Part shown: one piece after another, positions 14,695-27,715 of the stretch | Position numbering within the stretch: position 1 is the stretch's first letter | How the letters are laid out: every line of letters starts with the position of its first letter | Source: Dirofilaria immitis | Lineage: Eukaryota; Nematoda; Chromadorea; Rhabditida; Onchocercidae | Length of the DNA: 64,000 nt | NCBI GenBank assembly: GCA_024305405.1 | Contig: JAKNDB010000067.1 | Span: 1,072,001 to 1,136,000, forward strand | Direction: 5' to 3' | Made by a program: the position numbers and the translations under genes | Notes under the pieces: generated by a model | The model's input: the letters and a program-made list of their open reading frames with translations, nothing else | What the model was told of the DNA's origin: nothing | Databases searched by the model: none

Positions 14695-15519
14695 GTTGAT
14701 GTTAATTAAAAAATTTCAAGAAATCCATGATGGAAACATATGCCATTTATAATTACATCAGAACTTCCTGATTTTTCTAAGCCTCGCTCATGTTTTATGC
14801 AATGCACATTCTCCATTATGCATTGTTTTTCATAAGTACCAATAATTCAACTTTTATATGCTTTGCTGATTGAGGAAATTGAGGATTACGGTAAAGAAGA
14901 TTCTAGTTATTGGATTTTGATTTTCATAAAATCTAATTTTGATTAGCTCTTTCCGAAGAGGCTAAATAAATGAAAAAGGAAATATTACTAGTTATTTTTC
15001 GTTTGCATGGAATTGTTTATAATGCCGATCTATTTTTTTATTTTGTCTAATATATAAAGCTTTACCTCTCTGCTATTTAAAACCTCTAATTTTCTAGCGG
15101 TTTGAGATCGATGTAAATGGCTCGAATTGTGTTGTTGATAATTATGTAACTTTAAAATTTTAAATTTTTAAAGGAGGTCTGGTCGATTTTCTAATTTCAT
15201 ATTGTTTTAAATATTTTTTGTACTTATGTCTGTGACTGAGATTTGTTATAAAATTCAAGTTATGGTTTTTGCTTATTTAATAATATCATCCATCATATTA
15301 TTCATTTATTTTTTCAGCATGTCCGATGTCTTATTTTTAGTCATATTATTATGTTTTTTTAGCCTTATTTTATCTCAAACGTTATATAAGTCTATTAAAA
15401 TTATGAAGGAATTTGATTTTTTTGATTTTAAAACAGCTATTTTGCAGGAGCAGAAATAAAACATTAATGACCAAAGAGCGCATTTTACTGATTTGGACTG
15501 AAAAAAATTGACCAACTAG

Positions 15520-18306
15520 CACGCTGTTGATACTAATTGTAGTGCTCGTATCTACTGCTGTCACCAAATTTCCGTTTTTATCATTGACGAAAAAAGGGAA
15601 AAATGCTTTCAGTAAGTAACAACTGATATAGAGAAACCAAATCTTTTCCACAATAATTTAATTTAAATATGCGATCGTTTGTGACTGTGCATTTAGATAA
15701 TATCAAGTATAGCAAGTTATATTCGATTGAGTTGATAACTGAAAAGAAATTATTGGTTATTAGACTTCTAGATCTTTATTTTAAAACAATTAGTACAACT
15801 GAAGCCATGAATATGGTCAATCTAAAATCTAGAGTAACAAAATCAAATCACAGTTATATGGGATTATAAGAATAATCAGAGTTCTTGAGTACTTGATAGT
15901 CTTGATGATATCGAAGAAGTTGAAATAAACTGGAAAATATGCTGAATTTTTAGGCCAAATAATGCCTTTAATTTCCAAAAACGTCGGAAATCGTCGTGCC
16001 AAAAGTGAAAAGCAGCAAAATTGGAAACACTTTACGTAGTTTTACTTTTCTGGATTCTACAGTACTACTCAAAATCTTCCAGTTTTTAATGACAAATTCA
16101 CTGGACGGTGTAATTACCCAGGTAAGCTATCCTTTTTCAAGGCTGTTGAGATAATCACAAGAAATGGTGGCCTCTTCCAAATTTGCCACACTCTATCGTA
16201 CTTATCACTTTTAATATCTTGATATTCTTCTAAGTGAAAAATTAAAGGAAAAAAATTTTTTGATTCTCATAGTTTATCGTATGACAGTTTGACCTTTATT
16301 AGTTATAGCTTTTCTATTAGCCATGTGGATATTTTGAGAAAAAGTTTCAAGGTCTTAATATATCGTATATATTAGTTGTATAATATGAAATCATATTTAG
16401 CACTTTAAACCATCATTTAATATAAAATATAGTTGATATCGCTATTGGATATCCAGATACATATTGTCCGTCTTGAAAAATCTGAAAGTATATTTTCATT
16501 GCCTATTCTTTCGGATGAGAGTTTTTCATAATTAATTGTTGTTTCAGCACATTTATGGATAAAGAAACGTTTGCAAATATATAAATTATTGCACAATTTC
16601 ACACCCACTTATCTATCTATGTTTTTCAACACCATTTAGATCAGCAAAAAGGATAAAGATGTGGAAAATCAATGTTCTGATGTAAAAGAATTTAAAAACA
16701 GCGGTGATCTATGTAAGCCGTTGACGAATTTCGACAACGATAGAGTTCAAGCCAATAACTACAAAAATCTCACTGCATCTGGTTTGTTCTTCTCTACGGA
16801 TATTTGATATGGTGATTGGCATTTTCATTAAATTTTATACGTTGAGAACATTTTTGAATTTTATTAAATATGGCACTTCTCTCCTTCCTGCTAATTTCAT
16901 TCTTTTATAAAATGGCAGGACTTAGGACCAGAGTGAGCTTTAATTGTACAGGACAAAAAAGATTCGTTTCTGCTATTAGGAATGAATGATTGTTGTAGGT
17001 AGAAACCTTAACGATAAATGATCGAACATGCTTGATTAAGTCTAATTTTTTTATATCAACTTACTGTGCTAGTAATCGAAAGTTTTTAACGAAATCCGTT
17101 TAGAAATGGGATTGATATCCATCTGTAGTTGTTTCAGCCTTAACTCGCTAAAAAATTTTCCCCTTGAAGCGTTAGATAAAATTTTATGTTGCTTAAAAAT
17201 TCGTTATCATTTTTATTTATTTGCTTAAGGGAGTAATGAAAGATTGTATCGTTGCTTTTTTCAAGAGGAATTATGAAATATAAAGTATTTCATGATAGAG
17301 AAAAGATTGCATCATTCTTTCCATTCCTAAAATTTCTGCTAAATCTGCTAAACAGCAACTATTCTTCTATCTCCTAATTAAAACAAGATATGCGAATCAT
17401 ATAGAATCATTACTAAAAATAGATTATCACGACTGATTGGTTACCACTAACAGTTCTAAATGTATTATAATAATTAATCTAGTATACCGTCAGAAAATAA
17501 CTTCAGCATTACTTCTGAAGTGCCACCGAAATTGTTTAAATAATTTCTACTTTCCTTTTGCCATCAAAAGTTGCTGTGATCGTTGTTGATATGATAGAAA
17601 TGGAAGATCTTTTTGAACAATGGACGATAAATCCGCGAAAATTGTTTTGTGTGATTTGCCTAGTCAGTGAATCTGTAAACAAGATTCTCTGTTTTATTCC
17701 TCCGTGCGATATCTCTTCATTTTATATTATAAACTATATTCACATCATTGTTTCTTATCATTTTCGTTCGGTTCTTCATCAGTTCTCTTATCTTCTTCAT
17801 TTTATGAACGAAGTTTTTGAGATGATTAGATCTACAGTGCATAAATAACGTAAAATGGGGCGACATTTCTAGTGTTAGTGTGGCCTCGCTCTTTAACCCC
17901 TTCTTGATTAGTTTCAGTGGTTATGCTTTGTCAGTAACTCTGTTATATTTTAAGTTGGTTGATTACAGTTTTTGCCGTTCTGGATTTCTCATATTTCTTC
18001 AAATTTTTGTTCTTATAACATGGATTTTAGATTCTTCTAATTTATGTTTATGAAATGAATGATTGAGGATAAATCAGCAATGAGTTAAGCACGAAGTTTG
18101 AAGATAATTACGAAAGTATGATCGTTACGACTGCCCCGAAAATAATTAGATTCTTTGAATTCTTCGAGATGGAGATATGTGTAAGTTTATTACAAACTAC
18201 TAAGACCACAAATTCATTAATTTTTGTTTGTTTAAGATGTGACCCCGGAAGCGAATCTTTGGAGCTGAAAGAAACAGGCTTCCATACGTCATTCTATTAC
18301 GTATAA
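15520..18306 (+). CDS. Candidate five-exon gene, unknown family, membrane-anchored or secreted
   Basis: No family is recognised. Five segments with splice signals join in one open frame: 15520-15611, 16063-16121, 16640-16781, 18150-18180 and 18237-18306 (TAA). Donors after exons 1, 2 and 4 are strong (GTAAGT, GTAAGC, GTAAGT). Exon 1 encodes a strongly hydrophobic stretch (LLILIVVLVSTAV), which could be a signal anchor. Exon 3 is the most convincing: 47 hydrophilic codons rich in Asn, Asp and Lys, with Cys residues and the N-glycosylation site NLT. The last exons end in ...SFYYV. The start codon was not found; an in-frame ATG upstream (about 15464) is cut off by a TGA. In exons 1-2 a second frame is also open and Cys-rich (reads FNDKFTGRCNYP) but does not fit exon 3. 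An open frame at 17558-17848 may be another exon of this gene. Confidence 0.4.
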
Positions 18307-20650
18307 ATAAATACTATGGAATATTATCCTAACGCTGAAATTTGCCAGTGGAATTTCTTATTTTTAGATAGAACTTCATGCTCAATTTAACCAATTATAC
18401 ATATATATAACAAATATGTTTTTTGGATTTGATTTTTTCCGGTGGAGTTCGAATTTTTATGATTATCATATCGAATATAAGAGACGTAAGCTAGTAAGCA
18501 AAGAATGAAGTAATTTACAAATATAACACATCAAATGTAAAATGAAAGGCATTAAGTGTAACAAAAAGGCCGCTTGCTTTACGACAACTTTTTGGCATTG
18601 AGTCAAAATCAACTCTAGTATTTAAGTTTTTAAAGTTTTTGGTAGAAGCAAATGCCATGTAACTTTTTTAATTACGCAACAATATATCTTCATCATCTCC
18701 TCTTTATCGTTCGAATCCGAATTGTTGACCTCACGTTGAAAACAGGCTAGGTAAGGGGAGTGGTAGTTTGAGATGATAATATCGAATTAAATATACCGAA
18801 GTCGATTATAACAACTAAATAAAATGGAGAGCAAACGTTTATTCATTAATCATTAAGCTGTTTGATTAATGACTGGTTAATGATTTTTGGCGATGAATTA
18901 CTCAATATAATTTGTAATGAATAGTCTGTTTACTTTGTAACGGAAATATGAATTGAAATTTTATCTCTTTTCGTCAACTGTACATTTAAATCTTTGTGCA
19001 TACTTCTTTGAGAGATTTTTATTATAACCGATAAAGAGACAGACGAAGGAGAGAATTGTTTTTGAGTGTAATCATATGTAAAGCAAAATGAAAACGATAC
19101 GTTATGTAACATTACACAGTTTGTCCGGCATTTCGGAGAATTGTGAAGAATCACAAGGTCATCCATATATTTCCTTTTCTTTTTTATCCAATCTTTTAAA
19201 ATTTGAAGAGATAACGTTATATTCAGTGATTCTAATTTCATCGAATGTTTCGTCCAGTTTTTCCTATTATCTATTATTTAATGCTTTTGGCTTCAAGTTC
19301 CAATTTTCATCTTGTTCTCCATGATTTTTCTCATTTTTTTTTCATAATTAACGCATGGATTATGTCAGATCGGATATAGTTGAAAATCAAATTGAAGATT
19401 TCATGCCCTTCAATCAACTTCCTTTCCAATATTGCACTTTTCAAGCATACAGCTTAAGGAAAAGTAAAGGTGATGAAAGTACTAAAAGTAAATATGTGCA
19501 TTATTATTGTTGTGTATCTAACTTTCTATTTTCCTTTGAACATCCATAAATTTTTTTGAGTGGGAAGGGGTAGAAAGGCGAAAAAGCGATTCTTTATGCC
19601 TTTTAAAATGATGGTGAATTTCGCCAGAAAAATTCATTTTTAAATGGCAAAATTTCGCACTTTCCATTGTTTTATTTGTTATTTCATTGTGCTGAAAAGA
19701 AGATTATAAGTTTTCCATCAAGTTTGTTAACGCTGAACTGTGGAATAATGTGAGGATTATGAAAAATGGAAGGAGAAGAAATTGAAGAGTAATATAAAGA
19801 TGGAAGAAAGTAAAAGAAAAATAATCATTTTTTTTTGATTGAATGGAAATTTTATTCTTCTGATGACATTTCATTCTTCTATCGTCGCAATGATTTCATA
19901 ACTGCAACAATTGTATCTTAATTTTGTATTTTATTCTTTTTTAATTATGATTTTTAATTATATCTCTTTTAATTGCACGTTTATAAAGGGACTATAGTAT
20001 TATGTATATCGCAATATTTTTGATTCTACTTCTCATTGCAGTTTTCCTTTTAGAAATTTTATCTATTTTTTCTAGCCAGAAGTTGTCGCTGTTATTAGAC
20101 TGGTCCCAGATCTAGGACGATAACTTGGTGCTTATGGATTTGTAGATTGCTTATGAAATTCATCCGCTCTAGCCTGAATATCTGATAGAGCATTGTTTTT
20201 CCAACTCCTGTTTAATTAGCCTTGGGGATTCATTTAGTGTTATAATCTCGACTACATACTATAAGCTTAGATTTATCTAAAAGCAATGCATTGAATTTTT
20301 TTTTATTTTCTGAGCTTTTTACTTTTTGTCTGATGCAAACATTATTTTCTTAGCTTTTTACTTTTTACTTGACACAAATATTTGATGTGAGAGTATAGTT
20401 TCCTGCTGGTTTGTTTATTTCCAACTGTCTCTTCCTCATCAACAAAAAAGATTTCCACAAGCAGTCAATTTTTTTGTTTTTGTACTTCAAGTTATAGTTA
20501 AATGCTGCACAGATTTTTGATTCATTGTGGAATAACATCGACAGCAAATAACTAACTAGTTTTAGTGAACGAAGTACCAAATTCCAGCAAAATTGTTTAC
20601 ATTCAATAGATAGATGATAGGTTGCGATACATAAGGAGAGACGTGATATA
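18307..20650. other. Intergenic DNA with weak open frames
   Basis: I see no confident gene. Two ATG-led open frames look slightly better than background: 19088-19324 (78 codons) and 19355-19549 (64 codons, starts MDYVRSDIVENQIEDF). Neither connects in phase to a convincing second exon, so they are noted only as candidates. Confidence 0.4.
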
Positions 20651-20996
20651 CCTACTGCAGGAGCTTAGACGGCGAGAATGAAGTTGCATGACAGATGCCG
20701 AACAGACATGATTCATGACATGGAACTGTTGAGCCTGGAATACTGTTAAAAAGCAAATTGAAAACTTCATGCTCATTGAATTCTCTTTTATATCATTGTT
20801 TGTTCCCTTGCTCTTCCTGAACATTATTTTTACGTCTCTATTTTTCTCATATAATGAGGAAATTTCTTGTAAAATAAATGGTCTTAAGATATTGCTTTTT
20901 AACAGTATTCCAAGCTCAACAGTTCCATGTCATGAATTATGTCTGTTCGGTATCTGTCATGCAACTTCATTCTCGCCGTCAAGCTCCTGCAGTAGG
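20651..20996. repeat. Long inverted (fold-back) repeat with about 105-bp arms
   Basis: Bases 20651-20756 and 20892-20996 are reverse complements with only a few differences: one extra base in the left arm and three or four substitutions. The spacer is about 135 bp. The outer ends read CCTACTGCAGGAGC and GCTCCTGCAGTAGG. I see no coding capacity and no clear target-site duplication. The open frames on both strands here (20603-20824 and 20769-21071) are products of the repeat. It may be a fold-back or MITE-like element, or an inverted local duplication. Confidence 0.88.
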
Positions 20997-21229
20997 AGTA
21001 GCGAAAATAATCGCATAATTTGTTCGACTACAATGAATTTTTTCTTTACCATGAATCTCAAAAAACATTAAAAAATATCCTTCTTTCTAATCACTATACA
21101 ATTATCATCATACGATGGAAATAGTAATGGTTTTCAAAATTAAAAATATCCTTTTTCTAAAAAGCAAATTGAAAACTTCATGCTCATTGAATTCTCTTTT
21201 ATATCATTGCGATTATTTTCGCTACTCCT
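20749..21229. repeat. Copied pieces of the fold-back repeat: direct and inverted
   Basis: A roughly 50-bp piece at 20749-20798 (begins AAAAAGCAAATTG, ends TATATCATTG) is repeated directly at 21159-21209. Right after that copy, 21209-21229 is the reverse complement of 20994-21014 (GCGAAAATAATCGC core). The phrase ATCCTTCTTTCTAATCACT also occurs twice, near 21077 and 21341. The nested direct and inverted copies suggest repeated strand-switching or insertion around the fold-back repeat. Confidence 0.8.
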
Positions 21230-21458
21230 CTTAAGTTAGCAGCTTTGTTTTTTTTCTTTTTTTTTTTCAGGAGCCATTTCAGATTATTTCAGAAAGAATT
21301 TTGATCAGAGAATTTGGTTATTTTCAATTAGTGTCAGTGTAATCCTTCTTTCTAATCACTGTACTTTTTTATTATTTTTAATTTTGTACTAATCGAACTT
21401 GAGTAATGTATTAAAATTCATCCTAATCTTTCATTTTGATATTAATCAAACAATGTAG

Positions 21459-21460
<2 letters not shown>

Positions 21461-21491
<31 letters not shown>
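21461..21491. repeat. (AT)n microsatellite
   Basis: About fifteen uninterrupted AT dinucleotides. Confidence 0.95.
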
Positions 21492-21492
<1 letters not shown>

Positions 21493-22307
21493 CTTTTACG
21501 AAATAGACTGGTTCTACAATGCATAGAGTTATCAAGTTCGACTAGTACATTGCTATTAATTGAAAATAAATTATCCTGTCTTTTTTTTCGTATATAATTT
21601 GAATTCACGATCTTGTGGCAATTGTACAAAATAAAGTTTCAACGTACTTTCCAGGAATGATTGTGATTGTTGCTATACTTTATTCGTTGTGTCATCATCA
21701 TGTAGGTGGAGAGGAAAGTGAAAGGGAACATTATCCATCATTATTGAAAGAATCGTTTAATTGTTACAAGACATAAATTTATCCGATTTGATTATTTAAA
21801 ACTAGTCACTCATTTGTTATGCAATATTATTTATCTCTTTCATGCAAAAAACATAGCAGAATTTATGTCTTTTATTTCTAAAGATGAATCCATAGCTTTT
21901 CTTTCATTCTGTCAATTATTCTGCTTCAATTCATCATTTTTGTTTTGCTTGTTATTTTCATTTATAGATATTTCTGAACTAACTTATTTCAAAATTATCA
22001 CTATAGTTTATCTGATAGATAATGAAAGGATATGATATTTATTGAAGAGATTGCGGTTCAGAGTTTACGAGAGAATTGTATCCTTGATTCGGAGTTGAAA
22101 AGATTGCGGTTCAGACTGGTAAAGAGACTGTAAAATGAATATATATATGAACATTATTAATACTAATAATGCGACTCATTTCGTCGTCTTGTTGATATGT
22201 CACTGCATATGTAATGCATCAGAAGTCAATTGCATGTTGTGCAGAATACACTAAAATGACAACCTACCTGTTAAGATATTGATAGTAACAATCAGTAGCA
22301 ACAGATT

Positions 22308-22383
22308 ATAGCAGCAGCAGCAGCAGCAGTAGCAACAGAATTATAGCAACAATAGCAGCAGCAACAGTAGCAGTAGCAGCAAT
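22308..22383. repeat. Interrupted (AGC)n microsatellite
   Basis: Runs of GCA/AGC triplets (longest about 22311-22329) are interrupted by AACAG and TAGCA variants. They lie about 170 bp upstream of the candidate start codon at 22552. A purine-rich GAGA-type stretch follows (about 22412-22470), so this may be promoter or 5' leader DNA. Confidence 0.85.
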
Positions 22384-22551
22384 GTGTAGTTATGTGTTGT
22401 TAGCGAGTCAAATAGAGGAGGAAAGAGATAGAGCGATTGATAGTGAGGGAGAGAGAGTGAGAGAGATTGAAGCACAGAGAGCAGCACTGCTGTTAGCAAT
22501 AGCATCAAATCAGCGCTTCTTATTCGTTGTCACTGATCATCTTTCGTCAGT

Positions 22552-23831
22552 ATGAATGCCTATCTCAGCTACTTGAAGTATGTCTTTCTTATCTCTCCGA
22601 TTCTTTCATCTCCTCTTATTTTATCATTTCCTTTCCTTCTTTTTCATCTTATCATCATCATATCATAATCATCCTTCTCGTTCTTATTTCTCGTATCCCT
22701 TTCAACTATCTGATAATAACGAAACTGATTTTCATCAATTGATCTTAGATTATCTATATAATGTTATCATTGTTGTGCTACTGTGATCGATCACTGTGCT
22801 ATTTTATGAAGCTTCATCAATAGGACAATAATTTAGAAGCAAAAATCGCTATTGGATCTCATCTCTTCAATGGTTCATTTCTTTACGACATTCCAATAGA
22901 TAATAAAGTTTAGACAAAGTTTTATTTTTTTATTCGAGCACATTTTTATCCAAATGCACATCTTATGATTCATTTTGTTTTCTCTGTAGTGATGTATAGC
23001 TCAATTGAAAGCAGATTGAACTGAATTTTCAATAGTAGGTAGGGATAAGAAGGATGCTTCCATCAATTAATCATATCCGCTCTGTAAAAGTTATGTTTAT
23101 GAAGAGTTAGTGGTTGTAGAAAAGTACTCATCTGTAATGACATTCTAATCTAATGTGAACCAAGCGAAAACTGAACAAATCAATGATTATATATCTGTTC
23201 ATCTACTAATTCTATCCTTTTTGCCTGTCGTCATTTCCATTAGTTAACTTCTTAGCTTACTGAATGAATGAACGAATAATAGCAAATTGTGCATTTTCTA
23301 TCATTTCTATCAACAGAAATTTCGCTTCCTAACTTTTGTGTCATATTGTTCAAATTTTTAATGTTAATTGTTCTAATTAAAAGAAAGATTCCACTGTTCC
23401 ATTTCTTATTTTTCATTTCTTACATCTCTCATTCTCAATATTAATTTGTTCAATAGAAGGTATTGAACAAAAAAAAACGATTCAATATAAATTCCTATTG
23501 CCGATAAATCCAATATCCATGCAAAGAATGCATTTTAGCAAAAATTAGTTTCAATCGAAATTTCCTCCATTACAAGTTCATTTCATGTGATTTCAAATTC
23601 TGATAGTCTAGGAAAGATAACTGCTTAGCATCTCTTGTGAACTCCAGAAAAGCTGCTTCGTTGTGTCTCCTTATCATCATCGCTTATAAAATAGTTCGTT
23701 TAAATGCTATTGCGGTTGGCGATTTCTGGAACGATATTATCGATTACAGCAAGCAAAAACAGAATCGAAGTAATCCAGAAATTTCGATGAGAAACTTTAC
23801 ACGTGAGAGAATAAAAAAGAATGAATACTAG
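22552..23831 (+). CDS. Candidate two-exon small secreted peptide, about 69 residues
   Basis: Exon 1 (22552-22577) begins with ATG one base after a 3' splice site (TTTCGTCAG at 22550), as in spliced-leader trans-splicing. It ends at a consensus donor, AA|GTATGT, in phase 2. Exon 2 (23648-23831) follows a CTCCAG acceptor in the matching phase and ends in TAG. The product begins MNAYLSYLKKAASLCLLIII, a good signal peptide (basic residues, then a hydrophobic core). A short mature part rich in Asn, Lys, Arg and Gln with two N-x-S/T sites follows (reads DFWNDIIDYSKQKQ). No family is recognised. The intron is 1,070 bp, long for such a gene. Exon 2 also contains a donor-like GTGAGA (about 23800), so it might be an internal exon of something larger. 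Confidence 0.4.
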
Positions 23832-25122
23832 AAGCCATTCGTTGATTTTTTTTTATTTTTCGTTTAAAACATTCTATAAGGAAGAATGCTTTTCTAGAAT
23901 AGTAGAAATAATTTTCCAGAACTCTCTAATTTAATACAACTCTTCTATTTGGAACCTTATTATGCATGATTTAAGAGATTAGCGATTTTTTGATTGATTA
24001 TGTTTGATTTTTGACTTTCTAGTTATGGAAATGGATAGATGGGAGTAAATGTATTTTTTAAATATATCGGATATCGATTGAAACTTTTGTTAAAATTTAC
24101 TCTTGAACTATATTGCTATTCTTATTAGTAAGTCATCATAACTGACAACTTTTTACGTACTAGAAAGACAGGTGGCTCTCTCAGCTTCAACAAATTTAGA
24201 AGAATATTAACTACGTTTTTAAAATTGCATTGTTTACATTCTTATAAATTTTTAATAATATATGTTGGAATTAATTATTTATTGCAATTATTAACTATTA
24301 GAAATACTAAAACATGTTTCCCCTTTATCTATTTTTTGACTGCATTTAAAACTCGTCTTCCTTTATTCTTGGATATTTTGGCAGTTCAATAAATGCAAAG
24401 TAAAAGAATTCGAAATTATATTCGTAAGTATCTTATAATGTAATCCGATTTACACTAATTAAGAAATAATATGCGGTTTGCTTAAGATCCCTTGTTTTTT
24501 ATCATCCTTATCAGCTTAATTTGTAAGTAAGGATGAAGTAGTAGCAATAGTCTTATTGCATTTCTATGTTTTTTAGTTTTTTTTTTAAATATTGTTTTGG
24601 AATATAACTTTTTGAAACATATTTTTGTGATAAAGAAATGAAGTGAAAAAGTAGTTATACATTTTTTACATCATTAATTGTTCATATTTACTTGTTTCAT
24701 TTTTAATCATAGTAGATGAAGAAAACTTATAGTAGGGCAGATACTGGATGTATAAACATCTTACGGCTTCTTTACAGATGAGTGTTAATTTTGAAGACTT
24801 CTTCAGCTTTAGCAAAAGTGATATTGTATTGAAATAATTCATTCATTTTATATTTCGTTTTTGAATTACCTTTGTAAAATGTAAAGATCGTCTTATTTCA
24901 GCTTTGTTATTAAAAAGCAACAAAGTATTTCGGAATGGTTTTCTAGTAGCTGTTCATTAAAATAGGTTTGAAGCCAGATATTTAAATATGAAATTGCATT
25001 AAAAATATGCACAGAAAGTTACACTTTTGCGAATAATTTTGACGCAAATTCCATTCGCTTTTACCTTTAACTATTTTATTTTCCAGGAACGACTGAAAAA
25101 TTTTCGAATCTTTGCCGCTTAG

Positions 25123-27684
25123 TCCTATATTTTCTTTGTTTCCTTGCGTACGTATTTTTCCAATCTGTTATTTAAAAAAAATTCACGGGCCCTATTTTTC
25201 AATGAAAAATCGGATGAATCGAACAGCCGGTTACAAGAAGATTCTTCATTAGCTGTTCATGGCTTACGGCGTTTCAATATACGACAGGGTGTACCGCTAT
25301 CAAGCAGGAATATTTTAAACAATTGCCAAGGAATTGAAATGTCCAATACATCAAGGTCTATATATCAGAACGGCAAAATACTGGATTCATGGCACAATGA
25401 AGATGACGCAAGTGCAGCCAATTTTTGGAATCATGATGATATGGAAAAAACAAAAAATGATGTCTCATTACTCAGAAATGTTATTACAAATAGTTATATG
25501 AGCGTAGCGCCTGGCAGCAACGTGAATTTGAATGAAGCAAATTATGCCAGAACAGATGGAGCAACTTCACAAGAACTACAGAAAATTGTTCCATGCGGTT
25601 ATGCACCTAATCGCTTTCCAGTAAATGTTACTCCTGCACCTGGGTCATGTTGGCCAAAAACCTGTTATGGGAATTCAGCTCATACTTTTTCTAATGCTGT
25701 TGTCTTGCCCTCAACAAGAATTATTTCTGCTTCTTCATCAACGCAGCCGATACCGTCTACATCCGGCTTTAATCCATCATCAACTAACGAACAGATCATC
25801 TATTCAAAATCGCCATTAGCAAATGATATTGGTCCTAGCAGTAAACCCCAAACGCTACTGATCGGGCTACTTCGTCGATTTGAAAATGGTTTCAGTACTC
25901 CCGGTATATTAGAAACGGAGCGTAAAAAACTCAACAAAGTTAATTTAGGAAGCGAATTTTTTTGGGGAAAATTATCTTTTCCGAAACATAATAGTGTCAA
26001 TGGATGCGCTGACAGACTGTCACAACTAGAAATACTTGATAAGAAAGGGAGTAATGTGGAAGATGCAAACAACAAACGTGATACACGGTTAATTTGGTCA
26101 GTATCAAAGGATAAAGGTGATTATCTTTTTCTGGACTTTGATAGATATTTTTCCTCGTTGTATTGCTGTAAACCTAGGATTTTTATTATTATATCAAGCT
26201 GAATTTTAAACTGGGCTTTTATTCAACTTGTATCGTTCACTTCACTGAAATAAATGTAAGCACTATCCTGCAATAAGATATTCATAAATACTAAATGTTG
26301 TGATAAGTGTAAGTTAGCCTGTCTTACACCTTATAGAGATGCTTCTAATGAATAAGTACCTAAATTACATTTTGCCTTCTGATGATAATGACAAAAAAGC
26401 AAGTCCTATTCCCGAAATGCTGAAATACTTGATAACGTGAAAAATTGATTATCTCGTATTCATGCAAATGATGCATCATTCTGCATTCACTTTAAAATTT
26501 GGAAAGGTTAATTCAAATAATGTTGTCTAAATTATTTACAGTATTTTTCTTATATTGCAATTCCAAATGAATGTTGTTGATGCATGAAATTTTCAATAGT
26601 TTAAAAGTGATTTTATCAGTTTTGCAAATAATCGCCATCTTCCATGAAGATTTCATGAAGAACTGAAAGCGACTAGTTATGTATTTTGCAATCTGCAAGT
26701 ATTAGTTGTGATTTATTACTTCGAATTAGATTACTTTTTCGGAAATGCCAAAAAATTAATTTGTTTAGCAGAGTTTTTCAAAACACTATAAACTTTTGTT
26801 GTTCTTCTCAGAGATAATGTTGTATTGTATATGATGTTAAACAGCGACAGTTTAGATGAAGAGTTGAAATTTGACATCATAATATTTTAGCGCCATGAAT
26901 TGTATTATATTATTATACTCTTGACGAGTACCTGGCAAAAATCCTGGAACATCAATGAATGTGATAATAGGAATATTAAATGCATCACAGAACCTTAAAG
27001 CATTGCAGCTTTCCTTGAAGAATAAATATCTAATCACCCTGCAAGATGCATAGATTGATTTGCAACGATACCAACAGTACTCCTTTTAATTCTATCAAAA
27101 CCTACTTCATATTTCTAGTTCATATTTCTGTCATATTTCTACTTATCCTTGTTCTTAAATTTTATTTATGCTCATCGTAGCTGTTTATCTTTTCGTGCTT
27201 TTACCATAATTCAACTCATGCATGCTTTTGCAATTTCAGGAGTTTTTCATGAGAATTTCAGCAGCTGATAAGGATTTTTACGAGTGAGTAAGACCAAAAG
27301 ATTCAATTATGTCTAGACCATTTCATTTCAGCGCTAATCGTAATTTTATTTACTTAAAATTTGGCGACTACTTAAGTAAATGAATTACGCAGCAGCATAT
27401 GAAAAAATGCCAATCATCCTTCATTTTAAAATATTTTTTACAACGTTCCATTCCGACATGAAGAACTGGTGAAGTTTATATTTACATATTTTAAGACACT
27501 CAAATTTCCATTAATCTCTTTGATATTTTTAGAAGTCAAAAATGTCCGAAATAAATCATCGAAAAGTGCCTCATCACGTGGCAAGCCACACATGCCCAGA
27601 TTTCTCAAATCATTCTGCTGTTGTGTACAACCTGAAGCTTCTAATAAAAGTTTCTTTTCATTTCTATTGTCGATAACCGTAACA

Positions 27685-27715
<31 letters not shown>

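Noticed and set aside
16417..16608. Minus-strand open frame
   Set aside because: It lies in an intron of the candidate plus-strand gene and has no coding character.
20603..21071. Open frames on both strands as genes
   Set aside because: They lie within the two arms of the inverted repeat and mirror each other.
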